Positions 37,541-46,614 of a stretch of DNA of 64,000 bases are shown here, one piece after another. Position 1 is the first letter of the stretch, and the number at the start of each line of letters is the position of its first letter. The stretch is taken from assembly GCA_023150475.1 (NCBI GenBank), contig JAKLKU010000016.1, positions 62,001 to 126,000 on the forward strand. Reading direction: 5' to 3'. The position numbers and the translations under genes are program-made. The notes below the pieces were generated by a model, which was not told the origin of the DNA, searched no databases, and worked only from the letters and a program-made list of their open reading frames with translations. Origin of the DNA: Planctomycetota bacterium (lineage in GTDB: Bacteria > Planctomycetota > UBA1135 > GCA-002686595).

Positions 37541-39223
37541 ATGAATCCGACCTCCGCCACCCAGACGCCGGCCGACTACAAGGCCGAGCTCGAACGACTC
37601 CTCGGGCTCAAGAACGTCACCTACAAGTACAACCTCTCGAAGGACGAGCTCTTCCACGAGGCGATCAAGAACGACCGCGGTCGCGTGCGCAAGGACGGGC
37701 CGTCGAACGAGCAGAAGTGCTACCCGACGAAGCTCGGAACGAAGGGTCCGCTCGTCTACTACACCGACCCCGACTGCACGGGTCGCCGCGTCAAGGACAC
37801 CTACGCGGTGTGCTGGCCGGAGATCGCCGACGTCTTCTGGTGGAAGGACGACATGCAGCGCTACGACCCGGAGAAGTACCAGGGTCTCCTGAAGCGCGTC
37901 GTCGAGCACTGCAACAACAAGAAGTCGCAGCTCTACGTGAAGGACGTCTTCGTCGGCGCCGACCCCGACTTCGCCATTCCCTACCGTTTCGTCGGCGAGT
38001 ACGCGGCGCACGCGATGTTCGCCCACAACATGTTCCCGAAGGACTTGGTGGGGGTGAAGGACGTCGCGGCTCGTCGTTGGACGATGCTGAACGTTCCGTC
38101 GTTCGTCTGCGTGCCCGAGCGTGACGGTTCGCGCGCGGAAGCCGCGATCATCATCGACGTCAAGAACCGCATCTGTCTCGTCGCGGGTCGCGCCGACTAC
38201 TGCGGCGTCGTAAAGAAGACCATCTTCACGGTCGGCAACTACCTGCTGCCGCTGCAAGGCCGGCTCTCGATGCACTGCTCGGCGAACGTCGGTCCGCGCG
38301 GCGACGCGGCGATCTTGTTCGGCCTCTCCGGCACGGGCAAGACGACGCTCTCCGCCGATCCCGACCGGCGCCTGATCGGCGACGACGAGACGATTTGGAG
38401 CGACCACGGCCTCTGCAACCTCGAGGACGGCTGCTACGCCAAGTTGATCGACCTCAACAAGGAAGCCGAGCCGGTGATCGCCGCTGCGCTCTCGAAGCCC
38501 GGCACCATCGTCGAGAACGTGCCGCCCGTGAAGGGCAAGAAGATGGAAGAGTGTGATCCGCAGGAGCTGGATCTCACCGACAAGTCGATCACCGAGAACA
38601 CGCGTTTCAGCTACCCGCTGACCGCGAACCCGAACGTGATGCCGAAGTCGCAGGGGCCGCACCCCGAAACGATCGTGCTGCTCACCGCGGACGCGTTCGG
38701 CGTGTTGCCGCCGGTCGCGGTGCTCGATGCCGAGCAGGTCATGTACCACTTCGTGTCGGGCTTCACGGCGAAGCTCGCCGGCACCGAAGTCGGCGTCACC
38801 GAGCCCAAGGCGGCGTTCAGCGCGTGCTTCGGCGCACCGTTCATGGCGCACAAGCCGTCGGTGTACGCGAAGCTCCTCGGCGAGAAGATGCAGAAGCACC
38901 ACGCACGCTGCATCCTGCTCAACACCGGTTGGTCCGGCGGCGCGTACGGCGTCGGCAAGCGCATCTCGATCAAGCACACGCGCGCGCTGCTCAACGCGGC
39001 TCTAGCCGGCCAACTCGACAAGGTCGAGTACGAGCTGCACCCGACCTTCAACCTGAAGATGCCGAAGAGCTGCCCGGGCGTGCCGGCCGAGATCCTGAAC
39101 CCGCGCAACACGTGGGCGGACAAGGCGGCCTACGACGCGGCGGCGACCAAGCTGCGCGACATGTTCCGCAAGAACTTCGAAGAGAAGGGCTTCGCGAAAC
39201 TCGGCATCAAGGCCGCGATGTGA
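37541..39223 (+). CDS. pckA: Phosphoenolpyruvate carboxykinase (ATP)
   Basis: This enzyme catalyses oxaloacetate + ATP to phosphoenolpyruvate + CO2 + ADP, the entry step of gluconeogenesis. The 560-residue protein shows GRADYCGVVKKTIFT, the phosphate loop GLSGTGKTTLSADPDR (around residue 260), the metal-binding GDDETIWS, then NTGWSGGAYGVGKRISI. These belong to the ATP-dependent class. An N-terminal ~40 residues are less conserved. The ATG at 37541 is taken as the start; the 211 bases upstream hold no gene. A hairpin follows the stop. Confidence 0.94.
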   Translation: MNPTSATQTPADYKAELERLLGLKNVTYKYNLSKDELFHEAIKNDRGRVRKDGPSNEQKCYPTKLGTKGPLVYYTDPDCTGRRVKDTYAVCWPEIADVFWWKDDMQRYDPEKYQGLLKRVVEHCNNKKSQLYVKDVFVGADPDFAIPYRFVGEYAAHAMFAHNMFPKDLVGVKDVAARRWTMLNVPSFVCVPERDGSRAEAAIIIDVKNRICLVAGRADYCGVVKKTIFTVGNYLLPLQGRLSMHCSANVGPRGDAAILFGLSGTGKTTLSADPDRRLIGDDETIWSDHGLCNLEDGCYAKLIDLNKEAEPVIAAALSKPGTIVENVPPVKGKKMEECDPQELDLTDKSITENTRFSYPLTANPNVMPKSQGPHPETIVLLTADAFGVLPPVAVLDAEQVMYHFVSGFTAKLAGTEVGVTEPKAAFSACFGAPFMAHKPSVYAKLLGEKMQKHHARCILLNTGWSGGAYGVGKRISIKHTRALLNAALAGQLDKVEYELHPTFNLKMPKSCPGVPAEILNPRNTWADKAAYDAAATKLRDMFRKNFEEKGFAKLGIKAAM

Positions 39224-39263
39224 TTCCTGCGGACGGTCGCAACGGCCGTCCGACCTGCAAACG

Positions 39264-39292
39264 ACGCGCGGCTCGCTTCGCGGGCCGCGCGT
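39264..39292 (+). terminator. GC-rich hairpin after pckA, probable terminator
   Basis: A 13-bp stem (39264-39276 with 39280-39292, one G-U pair) closes a three-base TTC loop. Only a weak U-tract (GTTT) follows. It sits 41 bases after the pckA stop, and a second smaller hairpin (GGACGG/CCGTCC) precedes it. Confidence 0.55.
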
Positions 39293-39362
39293 ACGCGTTT
39301 CGGTGCCCGCGTTCGGCGCCGCAGCGCGTGATATGTTCGGACGCCAACGACGGAGCAACCAC

Positions 39363-39743
39363 GTGGCCGACGCGAAGACTCATTATCTCCAGGGCTTGAA
39401 GCTCTTCGGACAGAGCAAGTTCGAGGAGGCGATCGTCGAGTACCAGGCCGCGCTGGTCGAGAAGCCGGACTGGGCGGACGTGATCCACGCGATGGCGACC
39501 GCGCAGTCGAAGCTCGGTCGGCACGACGAGGCGATCTCGAATGTCAACCGCGTGATCCAGCTCACGCCGAACGACGCGTTCGCGTTCACGTCGCTCTCGA
39601 TCTTCCTGCAGCGCAAGGGGCTGATCCCTGAGGCCGAACAAGCGGCCGCCAAGGCGCGCATGCTGTCGTGGAAGGAAGAGCTCAAGAAGAACCCGAATGC
39701 GCCGCCGCCCGCCGGCGCCGGGCCGATGCACGTCGTGCAGTGA
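39363..39743 (+). CDS. Small TPR-repeat protein
   Basis: About 126 residues with three TPR units: AKTHYLQGLKLFGQSKFEEA, then WADVIHAMATAQSKLGRHDE, and NDAFAFTSLSIFLQRKGLIP, ending in a short Pro/Ala tail. No signal peptide, so probably cytoplasmic. I chose the GTG at 39363, directly before the first TPR helix; an in-frame ATG at 39333 would add ten residues unlike a TPR. It lies 19 bases upstream of the radical SAM gene and may share its transcript. Partner unknown. Confidence 0.78.
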   Translation: MADAKTHYLQGLKLFGQSKFEEAIVEYQAALVEKPDWADVIHAMATAQSKLGRHDEAISNVNRVIQLTPNDAFAFTSLSIFLQRKGLIPEAEQAAAKARMLSWKEELKKNPNAPPPAGAGPMHVVQ

Positions 39744-39762
39744 ACGTCCGGCGAGCGTCGCG

Positions 39763-40650
39763 ATGATCCGCTACGAAGGCACGCTCTATCGGCCGCCGTC
39801 CGAGGCGGACAGCCTGATCCTGCAAGCGACGATCGGCTGTTCGTACAACGAGTGCAGTTTCTGCGCGATGTACCGCGAGAAGCGCTTTCGGGTGCGGCCG
39901 ATCGACGAGCTCGCGCGCGAGATCGAATGGGCAGCGCGCGTCGAACCTCGCGTGCGCAAGGTCTTCCTGGCGGACGGCGACGCGCTGATCGCGAAGACGT
40001 CGTTCCTGCTCGAGCTGCTGGCGCGCCTGCGCGTGGCGTTCCCGAACCTCCAACGCGTGAGCTGCTACGCGTCGCCGCAAGCGCTCGCCGTGCGCAAGGT
40101 CGAGGAAATGACGGCACTGCGCGACGCGGGGCTCGTGCTGTACTACCTCGGCATCGAGAGCGGCGACGATCCGACGCTCGAGCGACTCAGGAAGGGCGTC
40201 GATTCCGCGGAGATGATCCGTGTCGCGAAGAAAGCGCACGAAGCGGGCGTCAAGCTCTCGACGATGATCCTGCTCGGCGCGGGCAATCGTGTGCGCTCGC
40301 TCGAGCACGCGCGCAACTCGGCGCGGGTCGTCAACGCGATCCAGCCGCGCTTCGTCAGCACCTTGGTGATGACGCCGGTCGAAGGCACGCCGCTCTGGAA
40401 CGAAGCCGAACGCGGCGAAGTCGACGAGCTCTCGCCGCTCGAGTTGGCGCGCGAGCTGCGCGAGTTCCTGGCCGCGCTCGAACTGGGGGAGTCCGGCGGC
40501 ACGGTCTTCCGCTCGAACCACGCGAGCAACTACCTCGCGCTGGCCGGCACGCTGCCGAAGGATCAAGCGCGACTCGTCGCGGCGCTCGATCAGGTCCTGA
40601 CCGATCCGCGCGCCGGACGCTTCCGGCCCGAGTGGACGCGCGGGCTCTGA
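39763..40650 (+). CDS. Radical SAM protein with CX4CX2C cluster motif
   Basis: The 295-residue protein starts at the ATG 39763. The cluster motif reads GCSYNECSFCAMYREK, so the Cys spacing is C-x4-C-x2-C rather than the common C-x3-C-x2-C. SAM-binding features follow (VFLADGDAL, YYLGIESGDDPTLERLRKG, MILLGAG). From memory, close relatives with CS.N.C.FC share this spacing and are annotated only as radical SAM/coproporphyrinogen-oxidase-like proteins. The reaction is unknown. It is convergent with the MIP18 gene across a hairpin. Confidence 0.85.
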   Translation: MIRYEGTLYRPPSEADSLILQATIGCSYNECSFCAMYREKRFRVRPIDELAREIEWAARVEPRVRKVFLADGDALIAKTSFLLELLARLRVAFPNLQRVSCYASPQALAVRKVEEMTALRDAGLVLYYLGIESGDDPTLERLRKGVDSAEMIRVAKKAHEAGVKLSTMILLGAGNRVRSLEHARNSARVVNAIQPRFVSTLVMTPVEGTPLWNEAERGEVDELSPLELARELREFLAALELGESGGTVFRSNHASNYLALAGTLPKDQARLVAALDQVLTDPRAGRFRPEWTRGL

Positions 40651-40656
40651 AACGAT

Positions 40657-40692
40657 CGCGGGCAGCGTCGAAGTGAATCGACGCCGCCCGCG
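40657..40692. terminator. Symmetric hairpin between convergent genes, probable bidirectional terminator
   Basis: A 15-bp stem with one mismatch (40657-40671 with 40678-40692) closes a six-base loop. It sits in the 60-base gap between the radical SAM and MIP18 stop codons. There is no U-tract on either strand. Confidence 0.6.
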
Positions 40693-40710
40693 TGGATGCG
40701 GAAAGCTCGG

Positions 40711-41043
40711 CTACTCGTCTTCGCCGATGCCGAGGATCTTGCGCCCTTCTTCCGAGATGCGCTGCGGACTCCACACCGGCTCCCACACGACCGTCACTTC
40801 GGTCGAGGTGACGCCGTTCACGGTGTTCAGTCGGCGCCGCACCATCTCGGGGATCGTCTTCGCTTCGGGGCACGATTGCGAAGTCAACGTCATCGTCACG
40901 ATGCACGCGCCGTCGGTGCACTTCACGTCGTAGACGAGGCCCAGGTCGACGATGTTGACCGGAATCTCGGGGTCGTAGACCTGCTTCAGCTCGGCGTAGA
41001 TCTGGTCGAGTTGGCTGCTCATGGACGGGGCTTCCGGGGACAT
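40711..41043 (-). CDS. MIP18/DUF59-family iron-sulfur assembly protein (SufT-like)
   Basis: About 110 residues. Typical features are YDPEIPVNIVDLGLVYDV, then VTMTLTSQSCPEAKTIPEMV with the conserved Cys, and VTVVWEPVWSPQRISEEGR. Such proteins (SufT, PaaD N-domain, Cia2) help mature Fe-S proteins. An ATG at 41022 (MSSQLDQ) is an alternative start seven codons in. It is the last gene of a five-gene - strand series. A role in supplying clusters to the many Fe-S proteins here is plausible but inferred. Confidence 0.88.
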   Translation of the reverse strand: MSPEAPSMSSQLDQIYAELKQVYDPEIPVNIVDLGLVYDVKCTDGACIVTMTLTSQSCPEAKTIPEMVRRRLNTVNGVTSTEVTVVWEPVWSPQRISEEGRKILGIGEDE

Positions 41044-41111
41044 GGGTCGGGTGACGAGCTCCGGATTGTAGCCCGTGGACGGCGAAGCTGAAACGTGGGC
41101 GGCCGTTCGGC

Positions 41112-42083
41112 CTACGAGCCGGCGCCCGATCGCTCCGCGCGTCGCCTGGCGAGCAGCGGCCCGAGCTCGGCGATCACGTTTCCGGCGAGCAGCGCGCCGC
41201 CGCCGATCCAGAGCCAGCGATCGAACGTGTCCGTGCCGACACCGATCGAGATCACCGCGGCCCAGACCGGCTCGAGCGCGTACAGGATCGCCGCGCGCAC
41301 GGGGTCGAGTTCGCGTTGGAACACGTTCATCAGCGAGATCGCGACCACGGTCGCGAGCAGCGACGAACCGGCGAGGGGCACGAGGAATCCGCGTGAGCCG
41401 AGCAGCGCGAGCGTCTCGCTCGCCGTCACGTGCTCGCGAGCGGCGAAGAGCACGAGCAACGGCAACGCCGCCAACGTGACGACCGCGAACGACGTGAACG
41501 TCACCGGCATCGGCGCGACGCTCTTCGTGATCCGATCGGTCGCCAGGATGTGAACGGCGAAGACCAACGCACAACCGACGGTCAACCACTCGCCGAGGCC
41601 GAACGTGAGCTGCGGCGGACCGCCGATGAACGCGCCACCGAACGTGGCGAGCAACGCGCCGACGACCAAGACCGGGTGCGGCGGCTTCTGCGCGTGCGCG
41701 GCGGAGAGCAGCGCCGTGAACACGACGTAGAGGCTCGTCAGGAACGCCGAAACCGCCGGCGAGACGCCTTCGAGTCCCCACATCTGCAGCAGGAAGCCGC
41801 CGAAGAGCAGACCGCCGAGCCACGTACCTCCGCGCCACGCGCGCGCGTCGAGTCCGCGGCGTGCGCTCGGCACGACCAACGCGAGCACGATCGCCGCGAG
41901 GCCGAAGCGCAACACGAGGAAGAGCGCGATCGAGAACGCGCCGAGATCGCGACCGACCGCAGGCACGTCGGCGTCGATCGCCTGCTTCATCCAGACGAAC
42001 GTCAGGCCCCAGATGAACGTGACGGCGAGCAGGGCGAGCGCGGCCTTGCGCTCCTGCGGCGAAGTGACGTGCGCGCTCGACAT
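41112..42083 (-). CDS. EamA-family (DMT) transporter
   Basis: A 323-residue membrane protein with ten predicted helices in two EamA repeats (AVTFIWGLTFVWMKQA in the first, SLLATVVAISLMNVFQRELD in the second, then ALEPVWAAVISIGVG). EamA proteins export or import small metabolites and amino acids; the substrate cannot be predicted. The ATG at 42083 (MSSAHVTSPQERK) precedes the first helix. It lies 47 bases after the DUF1501 stop and 68 before the MIP18 start. Confidence 0.87.
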   Translation of the reverse strand: MSSAHVTSPQERKAALALLAVTFIWGLTFVWMKQAIDADVPAVGRDLGAFSIALFLVLRFGLAAIVLALVVPSARRGLDARAWRGGTWLGGLLFGGFLLQMWGLEGVSPAVSAFLTSLYVVFTALLSAAHAQKPPHPVLVVGALLATFGGAFIGGPPQLTFGLGEWLTVGCALVFAVHILATDRITKSVAPMPVTFTSFAVVTLAALPLLVLFAAREHVTASETLALLGSRGFLVPLAGSSLLATVVAISLMNVFQRELDPVRAAILYALEPVWAAVISIGVGTDTFDRWLWIGGGALLAGNVIAELGPLLARRRAERSGAGS

Positions 42084-42130
42084 CGGGCGCAAGAGGGTAG
42101 CGGCGTCGCGCGCCGCGCGCACGGCGCCGT

Positions 42131-43345
42131 TCAGGCGAAGAGCGGCACCGGCGTGACGTCCGTCGTTCGTTCGACGCCGAGCCAGTCGCGCTCGAGCGAC
42201 GCGTAGAGCCCGCGGAAGTCCGTCGTGAACGGGACGTCGCCGTCGACGAGCCGTTCGAGGTCCGGGGGCGTGCCGTGGAGCCCGGGCCGCACGTTGCCGC
42301 CGCAGACGAGCACCGGCGCGGCCGCGCCGTGATCGGTCCCTTTCGAGCCGTTTTCCTCGACGCGCCGTCCGAACTCGCTGAAGACCAGCGTGACGACGCG
42401 CCGGCCGACGCCTTGGGCTTCCAAGTCGCGTTGGAACGCCGAGAGCGCGTCGCCGAGCTCGGCGAGCAACGCTGCGTGCACCGGCGCTTGCCGCGAATGC
42501 GTGTCGAAGCCGGCGAGCTCGACGTGGAAGACGCGCGTGCCGAAACCGCCGGCGACCAACTTCGCGATCAAACCGAGCCGTTCGCCGAGCTTCGAGTTCG
42601 GGTACACGACCGCCGAACGTTTCGCGGCGAGCGCGGACATGCGCTCCGCGGCGCGATACGTCGTGCGCGCGGCCGAGCGCAGGAACTCGAGCTCGCGCCG
42701 AGGTTCGCTCGAAGCGGCTCGGTCGAGCAACGCGGCACGCGTCTCGCCGCTCGCCGCTGCGTTCGCGCGCAGCGCGAGACCCTCTGCGCCGCGCACGGTC
42801 GGCGTGAAGCTGCGTTCGGCGCGCAGCGCGAGCGGCAAGTCGCCGTCGCCGACGTGCAGCGCGGGGAGCGAGCCCGGCGCGCGCTCCGCGAGCTCGTCCG
42901 CGATGCGCCCGAGCCAACCGCGCGAGCCCGGCGGCCTCACGGGATCGGCGGTGTGCCAGATCTCCATCGAGCGGAAGTGCGAACGATCGGGCTTCGGGTA
43001 CCCGACTCCGTGCACGAGCGCCGCGCGGCCTTCCGCGAAGAGCGGCGCGAGACCGCCGAGGCTCGGATGGAGCCCGAAGTCGTCGTCGAGCCGATGCAGC
43101 GCGCTGCGCGCGAGCGCGAGTGTCGGTCGGGACTTGTAGTACGCGTCCTGCCGGTGGGGCACGACCGTGTTGAGCGCGTCGTTGCCGCCGCCGAGCTGGA
43201 GCACGACGAGCACGCGCTCGTCCGCGCCGCCGAACGCCGCGGCCGCGCGCACCGCACGCGACGAGAGCGGGACGGCGGCGGTCACGGCGAGTCCGCCGAT
43301 CAAGAAGCTGCGTCGAGTGGTGAGCATCGTCGTCCTCGGAGGCAT
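42131..43345 (-). CDS. DUF1501 Tat-exported protein
   Basis: A 404-residue protein with a twin-arginine signal (LTTRRSFLIGGLAVTAAVP) and the DUF1501 signatures VLVVLQLGGGNDALNTVVPH, SHFRSMEIWHT and FSEFGRRVEENGSKGTDHG. The fold is related to the alkaline phosphatase/sulfatase superfamily. DUF1501 genes are abundant in Planctomycetota, typically paired with DUF1800 or DUF1549/1553. The start at 43345 forms an ATGA overlap with the DUF1800 stop; an internal ATG at 43327 would begin directly at the Tat signal. The biochemical activity is unknown. Confidence 0.9.
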   Translation of the reverse strand: MPPRTTMLTTRRSFLIGGLAVTAAVPLSSRAVRAAAAFGGADERVLVVLQLGGGNDALNTVVPHRQDAYYKSRPTLALARSALHRLDDDFGLHPSLGGLAPLFAEGRAALVHGVGYPKPDRSHFRSMEIWHTADPVRPPGSRGWLGRIADELAERAPGSLPALHVGDGDLPLALRAERSFTPTVRGAEGLALRANAAASGETRAALLDRAASSEPRRELEFLRSAARTTYRAAERMSALAAKRSAVVYPNSKLGERLGLIAKLVAGGFGTRVFHVELAGFDTHSRQAPVHAALLAELGDALSAFQRDLEAQGVGRRVVTLVFSEFGRRVEENGSKGTDHGAAAPVLVCGGNVRPGLHGTPPDLERLVDGDVPFTTDFRGLYASLERDWLGVERTTDVTPVPLFA

Positions 43346-44655
43346 CAGGCCAAGTGGTACTCGGGCGCGGAAGTGATCGCGGCGACCGCGTGCGCGAAGG
43401 CGGCGCGCGGCGAGTCGCGGCGCGCGGCAGCGGAGCGCACGATGCCCGCGAGCTCCGGATCCGCGTCGCCGCCGAACAGCCGCTCGAGTGCCTGCTCCGC
43501 GGCCTCGGCAGGCGCATGTGCGAGTCCCGCGAGCGTGCGCTCGCCGTTCTCGAACGATTCGGCGACCGCGAGGCCGGCGTTGACGCGCTCGAGCCACGTG
43601 CCCGCGTTGATCCAGGTCCGTCCGCCGTCCCAGCCCTTGACGCTCGGCGGGCGGAAGAGCGCTTGGCCCATCCGCGCGGCGAGAGCGGCGGCTTCGCGCG
43701 GCGCGATCTCGAGCTCGAGCGCGAGCGCGATGCCGACGACGAGCTCGACGGGCCCCGCGATCCGCGCACGGCGCGCGTCCCGCGCGAAGAAGAGCTTCGA
43801 GCCGAGCAGCGTGCGCAGCGTCGCCGCGATCGACCAGTCGCGCGCGACGAGCTCGGCACCGAGCGCCGCGATCACGTCGCGCCCGACCTCGACGGCGACG
43901 AACTCCTCGATCAAGCGTCGCGCGACGAACCGCGGACACTCGGGATGCGCGAGGACGAGCTCGATCACGGCGTCGCCGTCGTGGCGCCCCGTCTTGCCGA
44001 AGACGGTCTTCGGGCCGTCGTCGTGATGGTCGCGGTGGAAGGCGAACTCACGACCGTCGGTGCCCCAGCCCGTGAACGCACGCGCGGCTTCCTGGATGTC
44101 GCGTTCGTCGTAGTGCCCGATGCCGAGCGCGAAGAGCTCGAGCACCTCGCGCGCGAAGTTCTCGTTCGGATGCCCGCGCCGATTCTGATTGCCGTCGAGC
44201 CACACGAGCATCGCCGGGTCCTTCGCCATCGCGTGCAGGAGCTTCCGGAAGTCGCCGAGCCCGTGCGCGCGCAGCAACGAGTTCTGCCGGTGCATCAACC
44301 GCACGTCGTCGACCTTCGCGATCGACGTCGCGAAGTGGTCGTGCCAGAAGAGCGTGACTCGTTCGCCGAGCGGATCCCCGTTCGCGAGCAAGAGCGCCAT
44401 CCACCAGGCTTGCAGGAGCTCGTGATTCCCCGACGCGAGCAAGCTCGTGATGCCGTCGTGGAGTTCCGGCGCGTGTCCTTCCGGCGCGAAGAGCCGCTCG
44501 AGCGTGCGCTCGGGGCCGTCCTCGACGGCGCGCACGAGGCTCGTCGGGCTCGCACCGAATCCGGCGCGTCGCAGCAGGTGTGCGGCGGCCGCGCGATCCC
44601 ACGGTTCGGCGCGCGTCGGTTTCCAAGGCTCGAGCAACGGGTGGCGCATGGTCAT
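43345..44655 (-). CDS. DUF1800 protein
   Basis: A 436-residue protein with DUF1800 features: AAAHLLRRAGFGASP, VTLFWHDHFATS, LLHAMAKDPAMLVWLDG, NQNRRGHPNENFAREVLELF and AARAFTGWG. It overlaps the upstream gene (ATGA at 44652-44655) and the downstream DUF1501 gene, so three genes are translationally coupled. The family has no established activity; co-occurrence with DUF1501 suggests a joint function. No obvious signal peptide is seen, unlike its DUF1501 partner. Confidence 0.9.
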   Translation of the reverse strand: MTMRHPLLEPWKPTRAEPWDRAAAAHLLRRAGFGASPTSLVRAVEDGPERTLERLFAPEGHAPELHDGITSLLASGNHELLQAWWMALLLANGDPLGERVTLFWHDHFATSIAKVDDVRLMHRQNSLLRAHGLGDFRKLLHAMAKDPAMLVWLDGNQNRRGHPNENFAREVLELFALGIGHYDERDIQEAARAFTGWGTDGREFAFHRDHHDDGPKTVFGKTGRHDGDAVIELVLAHPECPRFVARRLIEEFVAVEVGRDVIAALGAELVARDWSIAATLRTLLGSKLFFARDARRARIAGPVELVVGIALALELEIAPREAAALAARMGQALFRPPSVKGWDGGRTWINAGTWLERVNAGLAVAESFENGERTLAGLAHAPAEAAEQALERLFGGDADPELAGIVRSAAARRDSPRAAFAHAVAAITSAPEYHLA

Positions 44656-46433
44656 TCCTTCGCCGCGGCGACGTCGAGCGCGAGTTCGAGCCGCATCGTC
44701 CGTTCGTCGGTGCGGCGCGCCTCGATCGACAAGCGCTCGACCAAGTCGGCGATCGCGAGCAGCCCGTCGACGTCCTTCTCCGCTTTCGCGCGCGGCTTGC
44801 CTTCGGAGAGCACGCCGTTCATCACCAGCGCCTCGCGATTCGCGCGCAGCGCCGCGAGCACCGCGTCGCCGGCAATCTCTAGCCGTTCCGCGTTCGGCGC
44901 CGTGCGATCGACCTTGCCCGCAGCGAGCTCGCGCACGAGCTCCTCGACGAGCTTGCGATGCGTGCCGATCACGAACACGTCGCCGACGAGGCCACAAGCC
45001 GGCTCGAGGTTGTAGGCGACGTCGACGCCGTCGCCGGGTTTCGGCGCGAGCAACTTCGCGTACGAGACCTGCACGTCGCCGACGAGCTCGAGCTGCAACT
45101 GCATCGGCGGCTTGCCTTGTTGGCCACGCTCGACGTTCATCAGCCCGACGACGGTCTGGAACGCGCTCGGGAAGAGGGGCGCGACGCGTTCGGTGTCCCG
45201 CACGCGCGCGACCAACGCCGCGGCGGGCAGCGGGATCTCGGGCCGCACGTTCGCGTCGAACGCGACGTCGCGCACGACGACGCGGCCCCACGGCGCGAGC
45301 GCCGGGATCACGGTCTCCGAGATGTCGGTGCCGCCGAAGAAGATCGCGAGGTTCGAGAGCGCTTCGGCGAACGCGGGCAACTGCTCGGGCTCGAAGAGCT
45401 CGGTGCGTTTGCCGAAGAAGTCGACGAGGTCGCGGTGCAGCAGCCAGGTCGCCGCGTTCGCGCGCCCGGTCGGCAGCGGCGCGAATGCCGCGTCGTTCGC
45501 GGGCAAGAGCGCTGCCGCGGCGCCGCAGTCGACGTCGAGGCCGACGAGCGCGAGGCGCACGTCCTCGTCTTCGCACGCGAGCGACAACGTCGCGTACCGC
45601 GCGTCGCCGAGCGCCGCGAAGGTCGGTCCGAGCAACAACTGGACATCGGGCTTGCGCGCCATGTCGCGCAAGTTCGTCCAACCCTGCGGGTCGCCGAGCT
45701 TGCCCTGTTGCGCACGCTCGTCGATCGTCGCGAGGTCGGCGAACGCGAACGCGAGCTCGTGCGGCGAGCGCGACTTCACGGCGTTCGCGAATTCGGGCTG
45801 ACCGGCGAGGCCGCGGGCGTCACGGGCGGCGGCGAGCTCGAGCGCGTCGCGCAGGTAGCCTTCGTCGTTCGTCACGAACGCGAACGCATCGCGCCGAGCG
45901 ACCACGAGCGCTTCTCCGACGCGCCACAGCTCCGCGCCGAGCACGGTGGCGGCGGGGCGGTCGAACGCTCCCGGGAAGCCCGCGCGTTTCGCGACGAGCG
46001 CGAGCAGCTCGGCGACGTCTTCACCGAGCGCGCGTGCATCCGTGCCGCGCAGCACGAGCAGCACACTCGGCGTCTCGCGCCGGAAGTCGACGGCGAACGC
46101 TGCGCCACCGGCAGACAGCCGAGCGATCGTCGGCAGCACGTCGAAGCCCGCCGCGGCGTCGAGCGCCGCGAGCAACTGCTCTGGGTCGACGCCCTGCGCG
46201 CCGAGCAACGTCTTCACGCGCGGCTCGGCGAGCACGGCGCGGACGAACGGATGCTCGAGACCGCGCGCGGCGAGCTCGTGCACGCCGTGCGCGTCGACGA
46301 ACAGGTCGCTGCCCGAGGGCACCAAGCTCGCCAACTCGCGCTCGGGTGCGAGCGGCTCGACGGCCCTCGGTTTGGGCCAAGCGAGCGCCAGAGCGGGCAG
46401 AGCGAGCAACGGCAAGACGACGTCGAAACGCAT
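44652..46433 (-). CDS. Exported DUF3352-like protein coupled to DUF1800/DUF1501
   Basis: A 593-residue protein with a signal peptide (MRFDVVLPLLALPALALAWP). The sequence has DUF3352-like character: repeated alpha/beta segments such as LASLVPSGSDLFVDAHGVHE, FAVDFRRETPSVLLVLRG, AFAFVTNDEGYLRDALE and FAFADLATIDERAQ. No catalytic motif is recognised. It is the first gene of the - strand series, read divergently from the amidohydrolase genes across a 181-base region. The family assignment is by resemblance only. Confidence 0.65.
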   Translation of the reverse strand: MRFDVVLPLLALPALALAWPKPRAVEPLAPERELASLVPSGSDLFVDAHGVHELAARGLEHPFVRAVLAEPRVKTLLGAQGVDPEQLLAALDAAAGFDVLPTIARLSAGGAAFAVDFRRETPSVLLVLRGTDARALGEDVAELLALVAKRAGFPGAFDRPAATVLGAELWRVGEALVVARRDAFAFVTNDEGYLRDALELAAARDARGLAGQPEFANAVKSRSPHELAFAFADLATIDERAQQGKLGDPQGWTNLRDMARKPDVQLLLGPTFAALGDARYATLSLACEDEDVRLALVGLDVDCGAAAALLPANDAAFAPLPTGRANAATWLLHRDLVDFFGKRTELFEPEQLPAFAEALSNLAIFFGGTDISETVIPALAPWGRVVVRDVAFDANVRPEIPLPAAALVARVRDTERVAPLFPSAFQTVVGLMNVERGQQGKPPMQLQLELVGDVQVSYAKLLAPKPGDGVDVAYNLEPACGLVGDVFVIGTHRKLVEELVRELAAGKVDRTAPNAERLEIAGDAVLAALRANREALVMNGVLSEGKPRAKAEKDVDGLLAIADLVERLSIEARRTDERTMRLELALDVAAAKE

Positions 46434-46614
46434 GGCAGTGTCCTTCGTGTGGGCGTTCGATGCAGCGGGACCGTTGTGACACGAGCGCCCGTGACGTGAA
46501 AACGCTCTCCGTCAAACGCATGGAAAAAGGCCGTCGGGCGTCGCAGGCGGCGCTGACAGCCCTCGGCAGCCCGGGCACAATGCGCCGCCCTGCGTCTCGA
46601 GAGCTCTTTCCTGC

